DNA of 11,285 nt from JASHVB01 sp049522565. GTDB taxonomy: Bacteria; Pseudomonadota; Alphaproteobacteria; Acetobacterales; Acetobacteraceae. Made by a program: the position numbers and the translations under genes. This document shows, in pieces, positions 6,660-11,285 of the stretch. How positions within the stretch are numbered: position 1 is the stretch's first letter; every line of letters starts with the position of its first letter. Location: the NCBI GenBank assembly GCA_049522565.1, contig JBEKNT010000322.1:1-11285 (forward strand). Reading direction: 5' to 3'. The notes beneath the pieces were generated by a model. The model was not told the DNA's origin, made no database searches, and saw only the letters and a program-made list of their open reading frames with translations.

Positions 6660-7631
6660 ATGGACTGGACAGGCCGACGCGTGCTGGTGACCGGCGGTGC
6701 CGGATTCCTCGGCAGCAATCTGTGCCACGCCTTGGCCGCGCGCGGCGCGCGGGTCACCTCGCTCGACGGTTTCCTGTTCGGCGGTGGCGCCAACCTGAAG
6801 AACCTGGAGGCGTCCGGCGTCGAACAGGTGCGCGGCGACATCCGCGAGATCGACCTGCGGCCGCTCTGCGAGGGTGCCGACGTGATATTCAACCTGGCGG
6901 CACAGACCAGCCACATGGGCGGCCAGACCGATCCGCTCTCCGATATCGCGGTGAACGCGGTGGCGCAGGTGCGGCTGATCCAGGCCGCGCGTGAGGCCGC
7001 GCCCGACGCCACGGTGGTGCACGCCTCGACGCGGCAGTTCTACGGCCGGGTCACGAAGCTGCCGGTGGACGAAAGCCAGCCGGTGGCGCCGCCCGACGCC
7101 AACGGCGTGTCGAAATTCGCCGGCGAGCAATACTGGCTGCTCGAGCACCGTGTGCGCGGCCGTCCGGTGGTGTCGCTGCGGTTGACCAACTGCTACGGCC
7201 CGCGCCTGCGCATCCGCGATGCCCGGCAGACCTTCCTCGGCATCTGGATCCGCTGCGTGCTGGAAGGCCGGCCGTTCGAGGTCTGGGGCGGTGCGCAATT
7301 GCGCGACATGACCTATGTGGACGACGTCACCGAGGCGTTCCTGCGCGCCGCTTACCATCCCGCGTGCCACGGCCGCATCTTCAACATCGGCGGCTCCCCG
7401 CCGGCGTCGCTGCACGACCTGGCAGAGCTTGTCGTGCGCCTGGCCGGCCCGCCGGCCCACTACACCACCCGCGAGTTCCCCGCCGAGCGCGCGAGCATCG
7501 ACATCGGCAGCTACCACGCCGACGACCGGGCGTTCCGCGCCGCCACCGGGTGGCAGCCCACGGTCGGCCTGGAGGAAGGCATTGCCCGCACGCTGGACTG
7601 GTACCGGCCGCGGTTGGCGGATTACCTGTGA
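6660..7631 (+). CDS. NAD-dependent epimerase/dehydratase (extended SDR, nucleotide-sugar type)
   Basis: This 323-residue cytoplasmic enzyme belongs to the extended short-chain dehydrogenase family that acts on nucleotide sugars. TGGAGFLG (residues 11-18) binds NAD, with SLDGF (34-38) at the end of the second strand. NLAAQTSHMG (78-87), STRQFYG (123-129), LRLTNCYGPR (173-182), FEVWGGAQLRD (206-216) and YVDDV (219-223) follow in the usual order for UDP-glucose 4-epimerase and dTDP-glucose 4,6-dehydratase relatives. The catalytic YxxxK motif reads NGVSK at 148-152, so the Tyr position is Asn while Lys152 is kept. ATG 6660 follows AAGGGGGA with normal spacing; ATG 6645 is an alternative. With the next two genes it suggests synthesis of a surface-polysaccharide sugar. 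The substrate and whether it oxidises, epimerises or dehydrates are unknown. Confidence 0.87.
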   Translation: MDWTGRRVLVTGGAGFLGSNLCHALAARGARVTSLDGFLFGGGANLKNLEASGVEQVRGDIREIDLRPLCEGADVIFNLAAQTSHMGGQTDPLSDIAVNAVAQVRLIQAAREAAPDATVVHASTRQFYGRVTKLPVDESQPVAPPDANGVSKFAGEQYWLLEHRVRGRPVVSLRLTNCYGPRLRIRDARQTFLGIWIRCVLEGRPFEVWGGAQLRDMTYVDDVTEAFLRAAYHPACHGRIFNIGGSPPASLHDLAELVVRLAGPPAHYTTREFPAERASIDIGSYHADDRAFRAATGWQPTVGLEEGIARTLDWYRPRLADYL

Positions 7632-7667
7632 TGGTTCCGATGCTGCATGATCTGCTTTCAGTAGACG

Positions 7668-7729
7668 CACCACAAAGACACCAGGACACGAAGATAGGCG
7701 GATCTTCGTGTCTTGGTGTCTTTGTGGTG
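7668..7729. repeat. Near-perfect 28-bp inverted repeat (CACCACAAAGACACC type)
   Basis: Bases 7668-7695 (CACCACAAAGACACCAGGAC...) and 7702-7729 are reverse complements at 27 of 28 positions, around a six-base loop AGGCGG. The one mismatch would be a G-U pair in RNA. CACCACAAAGACACCAAGAC is a dispersed repeat I recall from many bacterial genomes. It lies 36 bases after the epimerase stop and 41 before the aminotransferase start. A transcript crossing it would form a very stable stem that could stabilise or attenuate the message. Confidence 0.8.
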
Positions 7730-7770
7730 AACCTGCCTTGCGGACAGTGCGAACCGCACGGACCCCGCCG

Positions 7771-8922
7771 ATGACCACACCGCCGCCCCTGATTCCCCAG
7801 GCCAACCCCGGCGCCGGCTATCGCGCGCTGAAGTCCGAGATCGACACCGCGGTCGCGCGCGCGCTGGAGTCCGGCTGGTACATCCTCGGCGCGGAAGGTC
7901 GCGCCTTCGAAGCCGAGTTCGCCGCCTGGCTGGGTACAACCGCGACCGTCGGCTGCGCCAACGGCACCGATGCGCTGGCGCTCGCCATGCGTTCGCTCGA
8001 CATCGGCGCCGGCAGCGGCGTCGTCACCGTATCGCATACGGCGGTCGCCACCGTCGCCGCTATCGAAATGACCGGCGCCACCCCGCTACTGCTCGACATC
8101 GATCCCGCCAGCTATACGCTGGATCCGCGCGAACTCGCGGCGGTCCTGCAACATCCCCCGCCCGGCCTGCCGCCGATCCGCGCCGTCATCGCCGTGCATC
8201 TCTACGGCCAGGCCGCCGACCTCGACGCCATCGCCGCCACCTGCCGGCAGCACGGCGTCGCGCTGATCGAGGATTGCGCGCAGGCGCACGGCGCCACCTG
8301 GCGCGGCCGCAAGCTGGGCACCATCGGCGACCTCGGCACCTTCAGCTTCTACCCGACCAAGAATCTCGGCGCGCTGGGCGACGGCGGCGCGGTGGCCACG
8401 CGCGACGCGGACCAAGCGACCCGCCTCGCAGCGCTGCGGCAATACGGCTGGCGCAGCCACTACATCAGCGACGAGGTCGGCGTGAACAGCCGGCTCGACG
8501 AGGTGCAGGCAGCGATCCTGCGGGTGAAGCTCGCGCATCTCGACGCGCACAACGCGCGGCGCCAGGCGATCGCCGCCGCCTACGACGCGGCGCTGTCCGG
8601 ATCGTCGCTGCGCGCCCCGCCACGCCGAGCCGACGCCGACCACGTCTTCCACCTCTACGTGGTGCGCACGCCGCACCGCGATGCGGTGCAGGCCCGGCTG
8701 CGCGCGGCGGGCGTCGCGACCGGCATCCACTATCCGAGCCCGGTGCATCTGCAGCCCGCCTATCGCAACCGCGTCGCCCTCGGCCCCGCCGGCTGCCGGC
8801 AGACCGAGGTTGCGTCGCGTGAGGTGCTCAGCCTGCCGCTCTATCCGGAGCTGACCGACGCGCAGGTCGAACAGGTCTGCGCCGCGCTGCGTGCCAGCGT
8901 CGCTCTGCCGCATTGCGGGTGA
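7771..8922 (+). CDS. DegT/DnrJ/EryC1/StrS family sugar aminotransferase
   Basis: This 383-residue PLP enzyme transfers an amino group, usually from Glu or Gln, to a keto group of a nucleotide sugar. GWYILGAEGRAFEAEFAAW (residues 35-53) and CANGTDAL (62-69) form the family's N-terminal signature. VHLYGQAAD (142-150), IEDCAQAHGA (166-175, Asp168 to the pyridine nitrogen) and FSFYPTKNLGALGDGG (191-206) contain the PLP site with Lys197 as the Schiff-base residue. YGWRSHY, SRLDEVQAA and GIHYPSPVHLQPAY complete the C-terminal half. Length is normal. ATG 7771 has only a weak ribosome binding site. The wording is closest in my memory to 3-amino-3,6-dideoxyhexose transaminases (FdtB/QdtB type), but the exact sugar cannot be assigned. 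It is probably co-transcribed with the epimerase across the hairpin-bearing spacer. Confidence 0.92.
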   Translation: MTTPPPLIPQANPGAGYRALKSEIDTAVARALESGWYILGAEGRAFEAEFAAWLGTTATVGCANGTDALALAMRSLDIGAGSGVVTVSHTAVATVAAIEMTGATPLLLDIDPASYTLDPRELAAVLQHPPPGLPPIRAVIAVHLYGQAADLDAIAATCRQHGVALIEDCAQAHGATWRGRKLGTIGDLGTFSFYPTKNLGALGDGGAVATRDADQATRLAALRQYGWRSHYISDEVGVNSRLDEVQAAILRVKLAHLDAHNARRQAIAAAYDAALSGSSLRAPPRRADADHVFHLYVVRTPHRDAVQARLRAAGVATGIHYPSPVHLQPAYRNRVALGPAGCRQTEVASREVLSLPLYPELTDAQVEQVCAALRASVALPHCG

Positions 8923-8957
8923 GGCTCATGCGTGTGCCCCGCCGCATCCTCACCTGA

Positions 8958-8980
8958 CCTCTCCCGCTTCGTGGGAGAGG
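8958..8980. terminator. CCTCTCCC/GGGAGAGG hairpin after the aminotransferase
   Basis: CCTCTCCC (8958-8965) and GGGAGAGG (8973-8980) form eight perfect pairs around GCTTCGT, 36 bases after the aminotransferase stop. GATTTACAAC follows, so there is no real T-run. It could be a weak terminator or a member of the CCTCTCCCGC...GGGAGAGG class of dispersed repeats seen in these bacteria. Confidence 0.45.
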
Positions 8981-9091
8981 GATTTACAACCCCGCCCGAG
9001 ACCCGCCATGCGGAATTGATCCATCACGATCGCGCGGGCGCGGCGTCTCTACAATAACGTGACCGCCGCGCTGCGCGGAGCACCGCGCCAA

Positions 9092-9103
9092 CGCTTGCAA
9101 GCG
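9092..9103. promoter_or_regulatory. 12-bp perfect palindrome before the flippase start
   Basis: CGCTTGCAAGCG is a perfect 12-bp palindrome ending five bases before GTG 9109 and overlapping the putative ribosome binding site. It could be an operator or part of a translational hairpin; chance is also possible in GC-rich DNA. Confidence 0.25.
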
Positions 9104-9108
9104 AGGCG

Positions 9109-10506
9109 GTGAACAGTGACTCTATCCCCCTGCGCATGATGTCCAACCCTACCACATTGATCGATCGCTTGCCCGCCATCTTGCAAGGCCGGATCCACCA
9201 CTTCCGGCAGCATGCGGCGCGGCGCAGCTTTGCCTGGAACGTCTCGATCATGCTGGTCGGAACAGTCGCGGGGCAGGCAGTCAGCCTGTTGCTCGCGCCG
9301 GTGCTGACGCGGCTCTACAGTCCCACCCAGTTCGGCTATCTCAGCGTCTATAGCGCGGTGCTGGCGATCTTCGGCGTGGTCGCCAGCCTCGGGCTGGAAC
9401 TGGCGATTCCGATCTGCATGGCGGACGACGAATGCGCCGATCTGCTGGCGCTGAACGGTCTCGTGCTGGTCGGCACCACGACCCTGGTGGCGTTGTTCGC
9501 CTGGCTGGTCTCTGCACACATGCTCAGCTTGCTCTGGGTCGGTTCGCTGGCGGATTATCGCTGGCTGCTGCCCATCGGCTTCGCCTGCCTTGGCGGCTAC
9601 TACATCATGGTCGCCGTCGCCACCCGCAGCGGAGCGTTCAAGGACATCGCGCGCACCCGCGTGTCCCAGGGCGTCAGCGGCCCGGTCTCGCAAATCCTGC
9701 TGGGGCTGTGCGGCATCGGCACGCCCGGGCTGGTGCTCGGCTACGTGATCGGTCAATCCAGCGGCACGCTGTTGCTGTTCAGCCGGCTGGTGCTGCGGCA
9801 ACGCGTCTGGCTGGAACAGATCACCTGGCGCGGCATCGTCGCGATGGCGCGGCGTTACAACACGTTTCCCCTGGTGGCGAGCTGGGCGCGCGTCCTGGAC
9901 ATGGCCGGCGGCGGCATGGTGCTGTTCGTGCTGATCTCGGCCTGCTACTCGCCGGAAATCGCCGGCTTCATGTTCCTGTCCGAACGCGTCATCGCGCGCC
10001 CGCTGCTGATTGTCAGCACATCGCTGCTGCAAGTGTTCACCGGCGAGGCCGGGCGCGCGGTGACGCAGGACCCCGTGCTGCTGCGCCGCCGCTTCTACCA
10101 GGTGGTGCCGCGGCAGTTCGTGCTTGTTGCGGGATGGATATTATTTGCCAACCTGCTGGCTGGCTGGGCCTTTCCGCTGCTGTTCGGCGCGCAGTGGGGC
10201 AATGCCGTGCCTTACCTGCGCGCGCTCAGCGTCTCCTATTTGATGCTGTCGGTCCTGCACCCGGTCTCAACCACGTTGCAGATCCTCGAGCATCAGGTCA
10301 CCGCCGTGGTCTGGCAGGTCTGCCGCCTGGTATTGCTCGTCGCCGGCGTGTTGCTGGCACGCCACGCCGGCCTGTCGGCGGTCGCGGCGTTGTGGATCAC
10401 CTCGCTGGTGCAGGCGGTGTGCTGCCTGGTGCTGCTGGCCCTGATGGTCGGCTCGATCGAGCATGTGGTAGCGCGTTGGGGCGATCGCCGCGTGGCGGAA
10501 CGCTGA
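9109..10506 (+). CDS. Oligosaccharide flippase family protein (Wzx-like)
   Basis: This 465-residue integral inner-membrane protein has about 12 to 14 hydrophobic helices spread over its whole length, after a short basic N-terminus. The first helix region (NVSIMLVGTVAGQAVSLLLA) and the following PVLTRLYSPTQFGYLSVYSA are typical of the polysaccharide-biosynthesis/MATE-like (MOP) exporter superfamily, where the FG or FG-Y step after LTRLYSP is a recurrent signature. Such proteins flip undecaprenyl-linked sugar repeats to the periplasm for O-antigen or exopolysaccharide assembly. Length is usual. The GTG at 9109 is preceded by GAGG only two bases away, so ATG 9136 or 9139 is a real alternative. 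Downstream of the epimerase and aminotransferase, it supports a surface-glycan locus. Confidence 0.87.
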   Translation: MNSDSIPLRMMSNPTTLIDRLPAILQGRIHHFRQHAARRSFAWNVSIMLVGTVAGQAVSLLLAPVLTRLYSPTQFGYLSVYSAVLAIFGVVASLGLELAIPICMADDECADLLALNGLVLVGTTTLVALFAWLVSAHMLSLLWVGSLADYRWLLPIGFACLGGYYIMVAVATRSGAFKDIARTRVSQGVSGPVSQILLGLCGIGTPGLVLGYVIGQSSGTLLLFSRLVLRQRVWLEQITWRGIVAMARRYNTFPLVASWARVLDMAGGGMVLFVLISACYSPEIAGFMFLSERVIARPLLIVSTSLLQVFTGEAGRAVTQDPVLLRRRFYQVVPRQFVLVAGWILFANLLAGWAFPLLFGAQWGNAVPYLRALSVSYLMLSVLHPVSTTLQILEHQVTAVVWQVCRLVLLVAGVLLARHAGLSAVAALWITSLVQAVCCLVLLALMVGSIEHVVARWGDRRVAER

Positions 10507-10618
10507 GCAGGGCTAACTGCCGCTGTCATTGCGTGCCCGGCATCCCTGTCGCTGCGTGCCTCGCCATCACAGGCGCGCTCCAGCCGGCGCCTCCGGATCG
10601 CCGTTTCGCCGTGCGGCG

Positions 10619-10969
10619 TTACTTCGGCACCACCTGCTGATCGCCGCCCGGTGAGCCCGGGGGCGGAATGATCGGCATGGTGCCTTGCGCCTGCGCGGGT
10701 GGGCTGACCGTCATGCCGGGATCCACGTCGTGCGGCGGCTCCACCGTGCCGTGCTGTAGCGCCAGCCTGTCGCTCAGCGTCTGCTTGCTGCCGGCATGCG
10801 CGTCCCTCTCGGCCGGCGCGATTTGCTCAGGCGGGGGCGAGGGCGCGTTGGGCGGCGCCATCGGGGTCGGCGTCACGCCGGGTGGCGCGGGTTGCGGGTT
10901 CTGCGCCTCGGCGCGCGGCGCCGCGACAGCGGCACAAAACCAAAGCAGGACGACGATATTGCGAGTCAT
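10619..10969 (-). CDS. Small exported proline-rich protein, function unknown
   Basis: The 116-residue product begins MTRNIVVLLWFCAAVAAP, a good Sec signal peptide with likely cleavage after AEA at residue 22. The mature part is about 94 residues and is Pro/Gln/Ala-rich (PAPPGVTPTPMAPP). A short possible helix follows (SKQTLSDRLALQ, 61-72). It ends in an ordered-looking tail, GTVEPPHDVDPGMTVSPP and GTMPIIPPPGSPGG. It has no lipobox Cys and no catalytic motif, so it is probably a small soluble periplasmic or secreted protein. I recall similar small proteins with a VDPGM...PPPGSPGG tail in Acetobacteraceae, none with a known role. ATG 10969 follows AAAGGGG closely and starts the signal peptide; the frame extends to 11155 but that part looks non-coding. 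It converges on the flippase gene with 112 bases between. Confidence 0.75.
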   Translation of the reverse strand: MTRNIVVLLWFCAAVAAPRAEAQNPQPAPPGVTPTPMAPPNAPSPPPEQIAPAERDAHAGSKQTLSDRLALQHGTVEPPHDVDPGMTVSPPAQAQGTMPIIPPPGSPGGDQQVVPK

Positions 10970-11125
10970 GGTCCCCTTTCCGTTGGCAGATCGGGACGGC
11001 CCGTGCCCGGCGCCATGCAGCGCCGGGTGGTCGGGCACCAACGCGCCATGCCGCCTGACGTTCCCGCACGGGTTCGCGTACCGACGCCGCTTGCGTCCCG
11101 TGTCGTCATGGCGGGCGAATTGTCG
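10970..11125. other. Upstream region of the small exported protein gene
   Basis: I see no gene here. AAAGGGG at its left end is the ribosome binding site of the exported-protein gene. A promoter reading leftwards should lie here, but I could not define -35 and -10 boxes. A partial GTCATGGCGGGCG repeat motif sits near 11104-11116. Confidence 0.35.
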
Positions 11126-11285
11126 CGTCATGGCCAGCCAAGGCCGGCCACCCACGACTTAGCGACCGTCCGGGAACAACCGAGTCAGTTGCCGGCGGAT
11201 CGCAACCTCCGTGTCATGGCCGGCGAAGGCCGGCCACCCGCGACTTTGCTGTGTGGAACAAAGGAAAGACGTGGGTGGCCGGCCT
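11126..11285. repeat. Cluster of GTCATGGCCGGC-type repeats, running off the window
   Basis: Three copies are visible: CGTCATGGCCAGCCAAGGCC onward at 11126-11160, GTGTCATGGCCGGCGAAGGC onward at 11211-11247, and an inverted, truncated copy at 11268-11285 (ACGTGGGTGGCCGGCCT). The last 18 bases match the reverse complement of 11227-11244 at 16 positions, forming a palindromic pair with a 23-base spacer. The unit shares its CGTCATGG head with the palindrome at 3980-4058 but has a different tail (GGCCGGCCACCC). Confidence 0.65.

Noticed and set aside
5462..7012. Very long minus-strand frame (516 codons) opposite the channel and epimerase genes
   Set aside because: Its product is dominated by His, Gln, Arg, Gly and Glu without domain motifs, the usual antisense shadow of GC-rich genes. 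The plus-strand genes carry clear motifs.
6450..7805. Minus-strand frame of 451 codons opposite epimerase
   Set aside because: Shadow frame; no ribosome binding site or recognisable motif, and it crosses the dispersed hairpin.
9015..9055. Possible promoter: TTGATC at about 9016 and TACAAT at 9050
   Set aside because: The spacing is about 28 bases, too long for a sigma-70 promoter; no better -35 box lies 16-18 bases before TACAAT.
9432..10640. Second plus-strand frame of about 400 codons inside the flippase gene
   Set aside because: Arg/Ala/Pro-rich frame-shifted shadow; the flippase frame has the membrane helices and family signature.

Overview
The window is high-GC and looks like an alphaproteobacterial chromosome segment, most likely Rhodospirillales/Acetobacteraceae. 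This is an inference. It rests on the GC-rich third codon positions, the Hint-domain secreted-protein architecture typical of that family, and several classes of short palindromic intergenic repeats common in these genomes. No rRNA, tRNA, CRISPR array, transposase or phage gene is visible.

Left part (1-3830): the window opens inside a very long repetitive gene. Its visible part is about ten imperfect 48-residue repeats (a predicted beta-solenoid), a non-repetitive stretch, a Hint (hedgehog/intein-type) domain beginning Cys-Phe-Cys, and a conserved-looking C-terminal region. It converges on greB, a transcript-cleavage factor on the minus strand. A perfect hairpin lies in the 34 bp between them. 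A small overlapping ORF of unknown reality sits directly upstream of greB.

Middle part (3831-5261): a decayed, repeat-rich stretch. It holds a large imperfect palindrome (3980-4058), then about 190 bp with nothing recognised. Next comes a minus-strand remnant that looks like the C-terminal end of an alpha/beta-hydrolase-type protein, interrupted at its 5' side by a short GGATTGC...CAATGACG-type repeat. An intact NAD(P)-binding, F420-reductase-like oxidoreductase follows on the minus strand.

Right part (5505-10506), all on the plus strand: an ion-channel-like membrane protein with a TTLGFGD selectivity filter, probably started at a TTG that overlaps the stop of a 12-codon leader ORF. Then come an NAD-dependent sugar epimerase/dehydratase, a DegT/DnrJ/EryC1/StrS-type sugar aminotransferase, and a Wzx-like polysaccharide flippase. 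The last three fit surface-polysaccharide work: modification and transamination of a nucleotide sugar, then export of the lipid-linked unit. They are separated by unusually long, hairpin-bearing spacers rather than packed as a tight operon.

Right edge (10619-11285): a small exported proline-rich protein of unknown function on the minus strand, followed upstream by a cluster of GTCATGGCCGGC-type repeats running off the window. I found no clearly new multi-gene system. The most unusual items are the solenoid-Hint protein, the TTGA-coupled leader at the channel gene, the Asn in place of the catalytic Tyr in the epimerase, and the number of different palindromic repeat families in the spacers.
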